A DNA stretch of 64,000 nt, from positions 208,951-272,950 of the forward strand of contig JAIWNF010000059.1 of NCBI GenBank assembly GCA_025093555.1. The letters are read 5' to 3'. Position numbers and translations under genes: made by a program. The notes below the pieces were generated by a model. The model was given only the letters and a program-made list of their open reading frames with translations, did no database searches and had not been told where the DNA came from. The first letter of the stretch is position 1. Every line of letters begins with the position of its first letter. Positions 38,114 through 52,276 of this stretch are shown piece by piece. The DNA comes from Circinella umbellata (Eukaryota > Mucoromycota > Mucoromycetes > Mucorales > Lichtheimiaceae).

Positions 38114-38510
38114 TAAAAATAAAAAAAAATGCGGGGGGTTTCCGTTGTACATGTATTATACACTTTGCACTTGGTTATTATAATATGTGCCAATTTTTTA
38201 TCTTCATTTTTATTAATTTATGTGTTGTATAACAGCCCTAGGATTATCACTCATTATTAATCCATGAAGGTGTAAAACATATATTAATTTTAACTTGAGA
38301 AAAAAGAGCACTTGTACCAATCATTAATGAGTATAATTAGGAAATGCAAGTCAAACATTTCCCATAACACTGTATATATAGAAGCAAAACCGAGGGAGGG
38401 GGCTGAGTGCATGTGATCAAAAAAAATTAAAATTTATATATTCTTTCCATCCTTTCTCTTCCTCTCTTTTTTTTTCTTTACAATTTTTTACTATAATACT
38501 CTATATCATT

Positions 38511-40140
38511 ATGACCTTATCGAATGATGATACTTCTCAAGTCGCTGTAATAACAGGTGGTAGCACGGGAATTGGTTATAATGTTGCAGTTGCCCTTGTT
38601 GCTAGAGGAATAAAAGTTGTGATTGGGGACATTAATGATAAGGATGGAGAAATAGCTGCAAAAGAATTAAACAAAAGGTTACTATATGATGTTGCTATGT
38701 TGCTCAGGAAGTTATATGTACCATATTCATTTTGACAACATTTTTTCTAAAAAATAAATAAAATAAAAACATTTTATGTCATCTATTTTTTTTAGGTCAA
38801 AAGAGACTGTTGCTATTTTTATTCATGTTGATGTTACAAAATATAAAGATGTCCTTGCCATGTTTGCTTTAGCTGAAAAAGAATTTGGAGGAATTGATGT
38901 TTGTATACATGTTTATATTTCTTGATGGAAATATTCGTATACACAGTAAAGAAACCAGATTAAGCTTTTTATGTATTTTATTTACGTAGATCGTAGTTGC
39001 TAATGCCGGTATAATCAAATCTCCCAATGGGTACGCACCTTTTGATGGTAAATAATACACAGTACAGTAATTTTAATTATGATATTAAAAATAATAGCCA
39101 GTAATTTTTTTATTTCTTTCTTACAAATAATATTGATAATGATGATGTTATGATCATAGCTCTTGATGAATCAGAAATGAAAATTTTTGACGTCAATGTT
39201 GGTGGTGTTATAAAGTGCAACAAAACTGCAATTATGTATATGTCAAAGCGAGCACGCCCAGGTGTTATTATCAATACCGCATCAGGGGCAGGTAAAAAAA
39301 AAAAGACTTTTTCTAAACTCTATATTATATCATTTTTTCTAACCACAAGGCATATCTATACTATATTTTGAATACAACATGCTAATAATATTTTAAATGG
39401 TGTAAATATGTAGGTATTTATCCAACACCGTAAGTTATTTTTAATTTATTGATATACCGTTGCTGCGACAACTATTTTGTTTTCGATCGAATAATTTCAA
39501 CCTTTTTAATTAATACAATTAAAACATTTATAGAGGAATGAGTGACTACGCAGCTTCAAAGCATGCAATTGTAGGATGGACAAGAAGCCTTTCCCGATTA
39601 CCAGATCAATGTAACATTCGAGTCAATGCAGTATGTCCTACCTGGGTAGATACTGATTTCATTAAGGATCCTAGTATACCAAAAGAGTTACGAGATTTTA
39701 TTAAAGCCAATCCCAAAGCTAATATGGATGATGTGGTAAAGGCATATCTTCAATGCATTGACGATCAAAGTTTATCAGGTATGTAGCATATCTTATTGTC
39801 TCTGATTTATTATTAAACAATATACATGTTACTCACCATATAATATTACGTATATATAAAAAGGTGCGACATTAACTGTACTAGCCGATGGAATACATAT
39901 AGCAGAGCCACCTGCGTATCCTAGTAAGTAAATTATTTTGAACGAAAAAAAGAAAGTAATTTAATTAATACATAATTAATAATAATTACGTATCTAAAAA
40001 AAAATAAAACAGACAGCATGTTTTCACCTGAATTAGTACAGAATAGAACATCCCTTATCCAAGGAATCGTCGATTTTTACAAGAGACAGCTCGACTGGGC
40101 GTTACAACGCTTTAGTAAATTGAGCAGTAATGATAATTAA
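38511..40140 (+). CDS. Short-chain dehydrogenase/reductase (SDR)
   Basis: Eight exons (38511-38677, 38796-38898, 38990-39047, 39160-39291, 39414-39429, 39534-39778, 39864-39923, 40013-40140) join in frame to 302 residues. Classical SDR motifs appear in order: TGGSTGIG for the cofactor loop, the acidic pair in VIGDIND (favouring NAD over NADP), VANAG, NTASGAG with the catalytic Ser, and YAASKHA with Tyr/Lys. The overall pattern (NVGGVIKCNKTAI, then VNAVCPTWVDTDF) resembles the 15-hydroxyprostaglandin-dehydrogenase-like branch; the substrate is unknown. Exon 5 is only 16 bases. The exon 2 donor is the non-standard GTTTGT, chosen because it gives GGIDIVVANAG. A TATA-like GTATATATAG lies about 140 bases upstream. 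Confidence 0.88.
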
Positions 40141-40527
40141 AGTGATAACTTAAGATTTTAGTTCTAGCTAATATTATTCACTGTATTATAATGATTTATA
40201 TGATTCAAATTAAATACAATTTAATGTCACACGCAACAAGAAATAATTCTATTATTGCTTGTCTATCTACAGTATCTGTTTCATTGTCGTTATTTCTGTA
40301 TACTTATTAATAATTATAATTTAAAACCGTTTATTTCTTTTCACCTCATCATAATCTCCTGCAATAATGCAAATTGCAATATTATGAAATAGCCAAAAAG
40401 CTATCAGCAAAACTTTATATTTGAGTTCCCGAACAAGTTCGCTCACTTTTTCCTGAAACTCCTGCTCTTTCGGTTCAATAGCTTATACTTTTTTTTAATA
40501 CTATTCTTTAAAGCAAATAACTGTTTC

Positions 40528-43500
40528 ATGGGGAATAGTTATAGCACCAATGAACTTAAAGCCTGTATATCGCAGGATCTTAAGATTAATGTAGCTTTTC
40601 CATTCTTTGCAACAGGTCGAAATAAAGGCTCAGCTGCTTGTTGCGTGGTAATGATAATAATAAATAACAATGATAGTTAATCAAACCCAATATAAATGCA
40701 TAAATAAAAACTAAAAACCAGCATTTCCTTTTTCTTTAAATTTTCTTATATAATAAACAAAGGTTGATGCAGAATGGATTGACAAGTTGAGTAGAGAAAC
40801 AACAACTAACACTACCGAGAACAGTAACGAACGTATTATATTAAAGACTCCTGGTCCACCTCATTCAGTACAATCTGGAACCACTTCTTCAGGTACCAAT
40901 AGTAATGGTAGTGGTAGTAATAATAATACTAGCAATAACGGAGGTAGTCAACAAAAACAATCACCAACAGTCAACATTTATGTCAATATATTATCTAAGA
41001 ATCAGGATAAAGGAGATAGGTTAGTTTGTGTCGATATATTGTATGGTATATACGCGTATAATATATGTATATATTTTTTAAAAAAGATATTAAAGCGAAT
41101 CAATGTGAACCAAATTTTGGATGTATATAGGCTATCCTTATATCAACCAGCAGCTGTTGATAAAGATCAAGAATCACTAAATGGATTGAAGAGCGGGCTC
41201 TTTAATAGTTGGGGATTAAATCCATTGATGTTAACTTCAGAAAGTAATGATCAAAAACTAGAAGTACTCACTGATTCATTTAGTACCTTTGAATCCATCT
41301 TTGAAAATTTAGATATTACACATGAAGAAAAATACAAAGTAAGGGTTATTGAAAAAAAATATGATACACAGTTTCCTTTTTTTAAGAATGAATGGAAGCT
41401 CGTTCTTTCTTTCTTTTTTTAACAACCAACCAAATCATGGGGGTGTTTTATTATGTCAGATTTTCTTGAAACGTATTCAGCAAATGTTATGGCCTCGATG
41501 TAAACGCTTCCGGATTGAAAATAATGATGACCGTAATGATAGTCAACTTGTACTTATTGAAGAACCTACTATTGATGGTGGTAATGATGATGATAAAGAT
41601 AATACAAAATTACATCATATCGATACCCAAATTGGCACAGAACTTGCCAATTCCAATTTACCCGATGTCTTTGCAATCATTGAATCGGATAGTGCTTATT
41701 ATTTTCTTGCATCCTATCGTGGTACAACACTTCAAGATTTGATTACTTATAATCCGGGTGTATTAAGCTCAAATTTGAAGAAAAGTTTTGTTGTGTATCA
41801 AATTCTACGTGCATTAGCAAGTTTACATAGTCGTGGTGTTATACATGGAAGGTAGCAAAAAAAAGCAAAATAGTTTATTATATATAATTAAAAAAAAAAC
41901 CAGGTTAATATACCTACTTACAATAACAAACAAAAAAAAAGTTTGAAAGCATCGAATATTCTTGTAGATGAAAATTTATGGACACAGCTGGGTGGTATGG
42001 AGTGTAGTATGGATTTAGAAGATCTTGGTAAGCTATCAGGATATTATAGATTTTTTCTATTCGGAAGAGGATATTTTAACCCCACGTAAAATATTAGGTG
42101 TACAACGGCTTCTGGATGAAATTAAGTCACCAAAATTGACAAAGGGTATGCAATATATATATGTTATTATGTGGATATCAGAATATATATCACTAATTAA
42201 CATGTATATCCATTATAGCCATTGAAGAAGAACCATTGGTGATGCAGTGGGTTCGAGGAGATATATCGAATTTCTCGTATCTCATGGCATTAAATCATCT
42301 TGCTGGTAAGGCTTTGAAAGAAAGGAGAGAGGGGCAGAGGGTTGAAAAAGCTGATTGTATATGTAAAATTAACTTGAGTAAAACAATCGCAGGTAGAAGA
42401 GAAGGTGACCCAAACTTTCATCCAATTATGCCATGGATTACGGATTTCAGTGGTTTAAGTATCGAAGATGGATGGCGTGATTTTACAAAAACCAAATTCC
42501 GCATGAACAAAGGTGACATATCAGCTAGTATTTTGAAGAAATTGTGGGAAATTGGAGCTTTGTATGGTAACTAACACACGTTTTTCTTTCTCACTACTAG
42601 GGGAGGAACAGCTCGATTTCACATTTAATGGACCTGTGCCTCATCATATTACAGATATTCTTTCGGATATCACTTATTATGTTTATCTTGCAAGAAGGAC
42701 GCCAATTTCTGTAAGTATATTGTTATATATCCCATGTGATATTTACAATTTTTGGAAAACTAAGATAACAAAAAAATAGGTTTTATGTCAATTTGTTCGA
42801 TCGAAATACGAGCCAAATGAGTATCCTTCCTCTATGCAACGATTGTATAATTGGACTCCTGACGAATGTATACCCGAATTTTATACAGGTAGCTATTAGG
42901 GCCATAAAATCAAATCGAAATTTTTATCTAGCATTATAACTTCATTCTTCTAAAAAAAATTAGATCCAAGTATATTCAAGTCGATACATAGTGACATGCC
43001 TGATCTTCAAATACCCCAGTAAGTTATTGAATAAATATGTACAAAAAAAGCGATATCTTTTGGTGTTGAATTTTTGGACTTAATCATGTATCTATATATT
43101 TATAATAGATGGGCAAATTCTCCTGAGGAATTTATTTCCAAGCATGCTGCAGCATTAGAAAGCGAATATGTATCAGAGAATCTTCATCATTGGATTGATT
43201 TAACGTTTGGAAATAATTTAACAGGTAACCAAAGAGTTTTTATTTAATAGCTCAAAAGAGAGAAAGGCAGATGGTGTGTGCGTGTGTGTCATTTGATTAA
43301 ATTATTATATATCACACTTAAATAATTAAGGAAAGGGTGCGATTGAAGCCAAAAATGTGGCACTTCCGTTGTTGGCAGGACAAAACAGCTTTATGAAACA
43401 TGGAATTATTCAACTGTTTAAAGAAAAACATCCTCAAAGAGGCTGTAACTGGAATAAAGCAAAAGAGTGAGTAAATTTTATTCAAAGATATAATTATAAT

Positions 43501-46500
43501 TATTATTGTTTTCTTTTACATGTGTATTAAATTAATTTGAATAGATCTTGTGATATATCATTGTCGAGACGTGCTAGTGAAGTCATTGAACAACAACAAC
43601 AGCAACGGCCTCCATCAATATCCAATGAACAACAATCTGTCATATACCCAGATCGACAAAGTAGTTATTTTACACAAAGCCTTTCTTCGCAACGAAATAT
43701 AAAGTCAACTCGTCAGAGCTCGGTTCCACAACCTACATTATCTGAAGGCCCGTCTAATACAACAGTACCATTTAAAGAACGGGCAGCTTCAATTCATTCT
43801 ACTTGTTCATCCATAGATACATCTACTTCCCTAACTAGTCGTTCAACAATTGCTACCGAACAGCAACAACAGTCCAATGCATCATCTATTGGTGGTACTA
43901 CAGCACCAGTAACACCAGCAGCAGTAGCAGGATTGACATCAGCTTTAAGAAATGAACCAATTCGTTTTCCTACAGAAATACCTGACGAATATTTTGTAGA
44001 AAACTTGACACATTATGAAGAAACAATTGAATTTGCAGCAAATTATCAATTTCCTGATGATACTATCAAGGATTTACCTATTAATCCTATATACCCTACA
44101 ACTACTACATCATCTACAACCCATCATTATAACATTGACCCTTTTGCTAAAGATTCACCTTCACCAAGTCAGTTTTCTGCTGGAACTGCATACGATATGT
44201 ATTGTGCTGGACAGATCATTCAAAATATTTACATGGCAGGAAATTCCAAAGTGATGGATCTAGATTCAGAACCGGAACAATCAGCTACAAGTGGATATTT
44301 TGAAGTTGGAAATGGTGATGTGTCGTATGATATCGCTCCCACTGGGAGAATTAGCGTAAGTTATATCTAAATATGAGGTTTATATTTTATTATTACCATT
44401 ATAGATAGAGAGAGAGAATTAATTATTCTATTTTGGAAATAAAATATTTATAATATAGATTCCTTCACCGGTAACAGAAGTTGTTGAAATGCTTACTCAA
44501 GATGACTGGCAAAAGCGACCATCTGCGAAGTCTATTTTATGCGCATCATTTCCTGCCAATTCGGTTCGGGATCCACTTCACTCATTCCCTTTCCCGGAAT
44601 GTATTCTTGATACATACGAATATTTGGCTGCATTTTACCAAGCGTAAGATTTTTATTGTCACTGCTGTTATTTCTTCTCTTGGAATTATTATTAATCAGT
44701 ATTTTTTTTTCTTTCACTTAGAGAATGGACTAGAAGGTTATACCTTGCAGATAAATGGATCGACCGCATATGTGAACTTGAAAACGAAGTATGTAAAAGA
44801 TTATTCTATTTTTTGGATTGTACAACGATATGTATAAAATATGAGTATACTAATATTTTTATTTATTTGTTTTTTCAATAGGCTTTTATGTTGATTCTTC
44901 CCACATTCACACAACTATTTACCCACAATATCACTCGAGTTGGCTCGATCAGTTTATTCCCCAAACTTGCACAACGGCTTGGCCCAGAAAAGGGCAAGAA
45001 ATACCTGCTGAAACCCATCATTTTTATGTTTGAGGTAAGCTATTATTTTATTTAACTGAAACAGGGACAAGATATTTATATAGGGTAGTAATCGCTTATA
45101 AATTTATAAATACATGAACAACAGACACTTCGGCCAAATATACCCAAAGTGCTATTTGATCAAAAGACAATTAACGAATTCGTGAAGCGTCTCGGAACAG
45201 GTGTCTTTTTGCAACAAATGTTACCATGCTACCTTGAGTCTTTAGCCATCAATATTGATAGCAAAAGTAGTACTGTCGAAAAAGATGAATCTACGCGATC
45301 AACAACAACCTCTTCATCAAACAACATTACCAGTACTACTATTGCTACTGCAGGTACTTCAACAGAGTCAACAACATCATCAGGATCTACAGTACCTGAA
45401 ATGGCAGGTGATGCATTGTCACATATTTGTACGGTTTTGGGTCCTATACTTACATCCAAACATATTGTACGACAACTCGTCAAGATTGTATTCCGAGAAA
45501 ATACCGTGCGTCAAATTCATTTACATACCATGGGTCAAATAGCCAAAAGTTTTGGTGAAACATTTACAGCCATTCAATACCAATATTTGATTTCTTTGGT
45601 AGATCAACATTTCCAGAAAGCTACAACGGAACGAAACGCTAGGATTATTTGTAGCACCATGTCATTATTGGAATCATTGATGCCACACATGTCAGGCCAA
45701 TTATTAGCAACTGAATTAAAATCAGGTTTCGTGTCAACTTTGTATAAATTATTGGAGCCTATACCAGATTCTGATGATAATAAAAAGCCAGGAACAGTGA
45801 CCGAACAGAGTATACGATTACGTCTTACTTTAAGTATGCGTACAATTGATCATCTTGTTCAAACTGCTCATTATCTTCCACAGAAAGAATGGGAGACGAC
45901 GGTATGATTACTTTTTTATGTGGCATGTTTTTATATGGATATTGGATTGATTAAGAAATGGTTGAAACTTCATTCTTTATTTATAGATAACATCAATGTT
46001 ACAAAAATACTTCTCTGGATTCACAACAAATGATACGAGTGATAATCACGTTCCCGAACAAAGCGATTTTCCCGAGTTCAAAGCGCAAAGAAACTATCAG
46101 GTAAATCACCAAAAATATTATATTACAGATTATACGTGATACATTTATCTAACAAACATATCCGGTTTAGATGATTTATGCCTATCATCAATTCAGTGCC
46201 ACTGTAGGAGAAGAAATTATACATAGAAGTATACCAACAAGGTAATAATCATGACATTTTATTTTTATTTTCTCTCTTCAACAGTATGTAGATAATTTAA
46301 ATAGAGTAAACACATGTTGATCTGACACGTTCATTTATTAACATTATTAACATCATTACTATTTATTATTTTTTAGCTCTTCCATTGAAAAATTAATGTA
46401 TGACCAATTTGCAAGTGACAATGATGATAATAATAATAGTCCCTCAGCACCCAAAATTGATATTGAAAAACTTCGACAATTTTCAACAGAGGGATTATAT

Positions 46501-48798
46501 GCATTTTCTGGACCGGTCATTCATTTTTCGAATGGTAGGACAAAAGACGTTGATCCATCATTGTCAATTGCAGAAAACCAAAGAAAACAAACAAACAATG
46601 GTGTCACACAGAAAGCATTGGATAAAGAAAGGTAAAAAAAAGAATCTTAGTCTTTTATGGACAGGAACAAGAAATTCAAACTGTTTTATGAACATGTCTA
46701 GTAAATCAAAAGTACCATCAAGTGTACTTCCATGGAAAACAAAATGGAAACCATCACCTGAGGATCGAAAGTAAGTTTTTTTTAGAAAAGGAGATTTCTG
46801 TTGACTATTTTTTTTTTCAACTTGTAACAAATTAATATCTGCACAAAAATCATATAGAAATTGGAACCGGTTTTTATCTACAAATTCGGGTGAGTTTTTT
46901 TTTCCTTTCTGGTTTTATAGTGTATTATGGAAAAACACATAAAATTCGTATATAAAAAAAATAGTTATTCAAATAAAGTATAATTGTGTATACGTTAGAG
47001 GAAATGTCCAAATCGATGCAATTTTCGTTTAACGACCTTAAACTTCGAGGCTTCGCAGGTAACACAAAAGGATGACCCGATGAGATAATTTATCTGTTGG
47101 GGATGAAGTTTCGCATGAATCATATGTATTCAAATGGGTTTCCCTCTCTCTTTCTAATTTTTTCAAAAAAAAATTGTTTGTATATAGGTCATACCGCTAC
47201 CGTGAGAACCATTGCAGTGAATGAACCAGCCAAGTTATTCGCATCAGGATCTCGAGATCGAACAGTTAAATTATGGTCTTTAAATGTTCATGATGGCATT
47301 GAAAATTGGGAAACAACACCTTATTCTGAATGTGTTGTTACCTATACAGGTCATAGACGAGGAACAATCAATGATGTTCATTTTCTAACAGGAATTGGCA
47401 GTGGATTAAGTGACGTAGTGGCTAGTTGTGATGGACATGTTCATGTAAGTTAAATTTTGGCTATTTATTTATTTATTTTTTTGAAAAAAATAATAATTTG
47501 ATATTTTCTTTTTTTTTATTTATACACTTTTTAATTTCTTTTATAAAGTTATGGAATCTGGAGACCGGGAAAAATATACATCAATTTACATCAAGTCGAC
47601 CTTCTGTTATCACAGTCAAACCTATATTCCATAATCAAAATTTAGTTGGGGGTACCCTTGAAGGAAATCTTACGTAAGCATTTATTCATCCCACATAATC
47701 GTTTAGACTCATTTATTCTCCACAATTTGTTTTTTTATTTTATTTTTGTCGCTAAATAAGGTTTTTCGATACACATAATCATCGACTATTGCATACATGG
47801 AAATCGAATGCTAATTTAACGGGTAAAGGTTTTGGAAAACTATTTTTTTTTTACACAAATATTTTTAAATTATATTACTCACCCTCGAAGCGAAAAATAA
47901 ATATTTCCCACTACTCCTAAAATAGGTTCGATTCGTGTTATCGCTGTAAATCAAGCTGAAACTTTAATTGCAGTCAGTTTTTCTACAGGAGCTATTTCGT
48001 TGGTTGAATCAAGAACTGGTACCTTAGTGGCAAGCTGGAAAGGAGGTGACACAGAAATTACCATGGTAAGATTTTGGTTGGGGGACAGGAGATGACCGGC
48101 CTTGTTGTCATGGAAACGAATAAAAGTGTTAATGGCATTTTGAATATGATTTTTATAGATGAAGTTTTATACAGACGAATTATTGGTGTCCTGTGCACCG
48201 GCAGATCATTTGATATGTTGTTGGAATGTAAACCATTTGGCGTTAGTAAAAACAATGACGGGTAAATTTCCACGATTCAATGTTTGCTGACAAAAAAAAA
48301 ATAATAAGAGAGAGACGACTCCGTTTTACTATCATGCTGACATACTCTTATTAAAAAAAACAATCTCCTATCTATTTCTCCTCTCGACCCAATACCTTAA
48401 AAAATTATTATGTATATATATCATATAGCGACACAAGACGTAATTTCTTTGGACTTATTTAAAGATGAAATATTAACGATCAATAATAGTAATTCTGTAT
48501 CATTTATACCTGTCAATGATGAGGTAAATGTGAATATCCATTTCCTTTTATCAATTGCCAAAACAGAATTATGTCGGACTGGAATATATTTTTTGTATAA
48601 CAATAATAACAGGGTTTTCTAATTCTTTGTTTTTCTGCTTGATTATCTTTTTTTTTGTGTATATTATAGCTCCAGTCATATTCATCAAAATTTAAATCAT
48701 CTATCATCAAGTCTCAAGTGAGTGCATTTGCCATTGTGCCAACCGAGCCATCATTATTATTTGGATGTACAGAGGGTGAAATCTTTTTATATGCTTAG
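40528..48798 (+). CDS. WDR81/GFS12-like protein: kinase-like, BEACH and WD40 domains
   Basis: About 31 exons give roughly 1,789 residues. WDR81 (animals) and GFS12 (plants) act in endosomal trafficking. The N-terminus begins MGNSYS, a possible myristoylation signal. A kinase-like N-lobe to catalytic-loop segment follows ([20 protein letters not shown] then NILVDENLW). The BEACH domain lies at about residues 375-620 ([28 protein letters not shown], then the LPLLAG and NSFMKHG region). A kinase C-lobe-like [16 protein letters not shown] comes after a long Gln/Ser linker. Next is a helical region. WD40 repeats end the protein ([44 protein letters not shown]). Exon borders are firm except at two places: around 41995-42049 (55-base intron used here) and 46601-46664 (64-base intron with a GTGTCA donor used here). 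The alternatives there would need introns of only 22 and 19 bases. Confidence 0.85.
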
Positions 48799-49105
48799 AA
48801 ATAATTAATGATAATCAACGAAAAAGATTATTATTAAAAATGTATAATCCTGTAAATGCTATTAGTCATCATTGAAACGAAAAAAAAAGTATAAGCGTAT
48901 AATAAGACCTGACTTGACATATATAATTTTCTGTTATATTTGGATAAAATAATTAACTGTTTGATTTGTGTGGGGTACAAAAAAAAAGATCGATTATTGT
49001 GAGTTTGAATTGTGTGTGCATGTGCCATCTCTCTCTTTTTTTCTTTTTTTCCTTTTTATTTTTTCTTATCCCGAAAACAACAACAAAAATTATAACCAAC
49101 CAAAA

Positions 49106-51305
49106 ATGCTCGACGACTGTTATCCACCTACTTCACTTTTAAATATGAACGTTATTGGTGCCTCAGTATCAGAGGCTGTTACATTAGGTTCTCATGAAAC
49201 CAGAGATATCGTTTTACCTAACCAAACTGAACACGTCTCTCAAATTGCCGTCGACGTAAGTTCTGTTTATATATATATATAAATATATTATTTACTTTTG
49301 TAGTTTTTTTTAGGGAGAACGGGGAAGAGGCAAAAAAAAAAATAGTAGGAATGAGCAAAGATATAATATTTATGTATGGGGATGAAAATGTGGTAGGAAA
49401 AGTATGTTGGGTATCCCAAAAAAAATAAAGTGTTGAAGAACAAGAAAATAATAATAGAGGGCCGGGACGGTGCGTTTGTTATATAGATTGGCGGTTCCTT
49501 AGCAAAGATTGTATATTTTACATCATCTGCCGATCGCAAAGGAGGTCGACTTCATTTTAAAAAGTTCGAAACAGAAAAGATCGATGAATGTATTGATTTT
49601 ATTGCAGATCTTTTACGTTGTGCCCAACATATTGCAACAACAGAGCAGGTTCTCAAAGCAACAGGAGGCGGCGCCCATTTATATTTTGACAAGCTGTCAA
49701 AAAGACTTCCTGGCATAGTAGTACAGAAAGAAGACGAAATGGAATGTCTCATTACAGGTAAATTTACACTTTATTATATGGGAAGGGAATGGAGGTTGTA
49801 TATTTATATGTATATCAATGTCTCATTATTTTGGTATATTAAAAGAGGAACTAATTTGCTCATATATCATTTATATAATTTTGATTAAATAGGCTTGAAC
49901 TTTTTTGTAACCGAGATACCATATGAAGTATTTACTTATAATGAACAAGTAGATAAAAATCCAATGCAATTTGAGGAAATGACTCAAGCTATATACCCAT
50001 ACATGGTTCGTTTTTTGCTTTTTTTCTCCTTTACTTTGTTGGAAGGTTGAAAGATGTTTTTCTTAGAAAAAAAGACTATCCTTTCTTATTAACATGATTT
50101 ATTTTAACTATTCATATAGTTGGTCAATATTGGCTCCGGTGTGAGGTTAGTAGTCGGATCATGCAAATATATCTTTTTTTTTAATTGACTATTGTTATTA
50201 ATTATCTTTTCCTTTTTTTTTTTTTGACAGCATACTAAAAGTAACCGGACCTGATCAATTTACCCGTATTAGTGGCACATCTGTAAGTATATATATGCAT
50301 TTGATAATAGAAATAGAAAAAAAGGAAAGTATACTAACGAATTATCCACAATAATAATAGTTAGGCGGTGGTACACTTTGGGGACTTTTATCCCTATTGA
50401 CAGAATCAACCAATTTTGATGGTAATTATTTATTAAAAACAAAAGTAACCTATTGGGAAAAAGGAAAGAATAAAAACAATTTTGGGATTATTAATACATT
50501 ATATATATTCTTGAAAAAATGATAACAGATATGCTTGAATTATCCCAAAATGGGGATAACCGTAATGTGGACCTCATGGTTGGAGATATTTATGGATCAG
50601 ATTATGGTCGATTGGGTCTTAAATCTTCAAGGATAGCATCTAGTTTTGGAAAAGTGTTCAAAAAAGGAGTTCGCCAGTCCCCAGGTAGTTTCTCATCTGC
50701 CGATATTTCGAAAAGCCTCTTATTCATGGTTAGGTAAAGTAATAATAATATTATGGGAAAAAAATGAAAAGAAAGTTATAAGGATGTATGTTTAACCTTG
50801 TTCTTTTCCCCTCGTTTTGTTTCGTCCTTTTATTATTATAGTAATAATATCGGACAGATTGCCTATTTGAATGCACAACAACATGGCTTAAAACGAATTT
50901 ATTTTGGAGGTTTTTTCATTCGTGGACATCCAATAACTATGAATACACTTTCCTACGCTATCGATTTTTGGTCAAACGGTGAAATGAAAGCTCTTTTCCT
51001 GCGACACGAAGGTCATTTAGGTGCAACCGGTGCTGTGAGTAGTAGTAATAGTAACAGAAATAATAAGCTATTATTATACCATTCGATTATTGGCTTATTT
51101 TCAAAATCTTTATGAAAAGTAATAATATTAATTAATTTTCTTTCTCTCGCTACTTTAGTTCCTTAAACATAAGCCAATTCGTAAAGCAAGGCATTCATTT
51201 TCTTATTCTGAAAATTTTCGACCAGACATTGTACAGACACCTAGTGGAGTGTATGACGTATTAGAACAAACCAATGTAGAACTTCGATCAGAGGATAAGA
51301 TATAA
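49106..51305 (+). CDS. CAB1: Pantothenate kinase (type II, eukaryotic)
   Basis: It phosphorylates pantothenate with ATP, the first and usually rate-limiting step of coenzyme A synthesis, in the cytosol. Nine exons (49106-49255, 49487-49757, 49893-50005, 50120-50145, 50231-50282, 50361-50421, 50529-50733, 50842-51034, 51159-51305) join in frame to 405 residues. Family motifs are [11 protein letters not shown] (phosphate-binding loop), [25 protein letters not shown], the [13 protein letters not shown] segment and a [10 protein letters not shown] region. Near the C-terminus, [20 protein letters not shown] and [15 protein letters not shown] are typical of PanK. An N-terminal extension of about 50 residues precedes the kinase fold. 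The 26-base fourth exon is unusually short. The gene starts 307 bases after the WDR81-like gene, on the same strand. Confidence 0.94.
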
Positions 51306-52195
51306 AAAAATTATTATTGCTTGTTATTATATTATTATTATTATTATCATTCTTTGATTAATTGTGTATGTGTATTATTCTTATTTTTTTTCCCCCATCA
51401 TCCTCATATATTCTCTCTTTTTCTTTCTTTCTTTTAATCCGTACTCTTCCTTTGCTCTGTTTTTTATTTCTCCTTTTGTTCTCTACTTTTTTATTCCTTT
51501 CTATTTTTGCTCTCCTGTGTTCCTTTTCCTTCTATTATAACGTATTACATGGTATATTCTCCTATATAAAAAGTTTGTTTTTTTCATTACACAAAAAAAA
51601 AAAGGCTAGTCCCGACTCATCCCAGTTCTTTCATGAACATACTAGTTACCTAGTAACGCAATGGCCTTTTTTTGTTTTTTACTCATGCACAGTGTTGAAC
51701 TTTGTCTTTGCGGGGTAATTCGAACTAAAATAAATCCCAGATAAATATTTGTAATCAAACTATAACCATTAACTTTATTACCACTCCAATATATATATAC
51801 ATTATAAACTTAAAAAAAACGAGGTAAAGATCTAATGTATCGATAATCTGTTCAAATAAATGAAAATAAGAAGGTCTTTTTTGTATATATTTTTATGCAA
51901 TAAAGTTTTCGCATATTAAATTTAAATTGACATTTTCTTTTTTTGGAATAGAAATAACCTGAAAAGGATTTTTAAGTGAAGAAAAAAAAAAGTGAGTCGA
52001 TCATTAGAAAAACCACCCTATAGGAGATTTTGTATCCTGTTAAGGATAATTTTCCACTGTGACAAGAACAACATTATTATTTTCTCTTCAAGAAAAAAGA
52101 GAGAATTATATAGTTAATACACCACAGAATCGTGGAATATTATAATATGCCGATTTTTTCACACGAATCATTATGGAATTTGGCAGAAAAAAAGG
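51306..52195. other. Intergenic between pantothenate kinase and beta-glucosidase genes
   Basis: No gene was recognised. The first 250 bases are pyrimidine-rich (TTCTTTTTCT-type). A plus-strand frame at 51362-51718 is low-complexity Phe/Ser/Leu and not considered coding. Confidence 0.5.
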
Positions 52196-52205
52196 TATAA
52201 AAAGC
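52196..52205 (+). promoter_or_regulatory. TATA box of the beta-glucosidase gene
   Basis: TATAAAAAGC lies 72-81 bases before the ATG at 52277, a suitable distance for a fungal core promoter. It is the clearest TATA box directly upstream of a gene in the window and suits a strongly induced secreted enzyme. Confidence 0.6.
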
Positions 52206-52276
52206 ACCCTGAAAATTGGAATATGTATTTTTCAGTCATCACCCTTATTTTTATTATTAATTCTTATTAATACGCA

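Noticed and set aside
51362..51718. 118-residue hydrophobic frame before the beta-glucosidase gene
   Set aside because: It is a translation of a pyrimidine-rich tract; no domain and the composition is that of the surrounding DNA.
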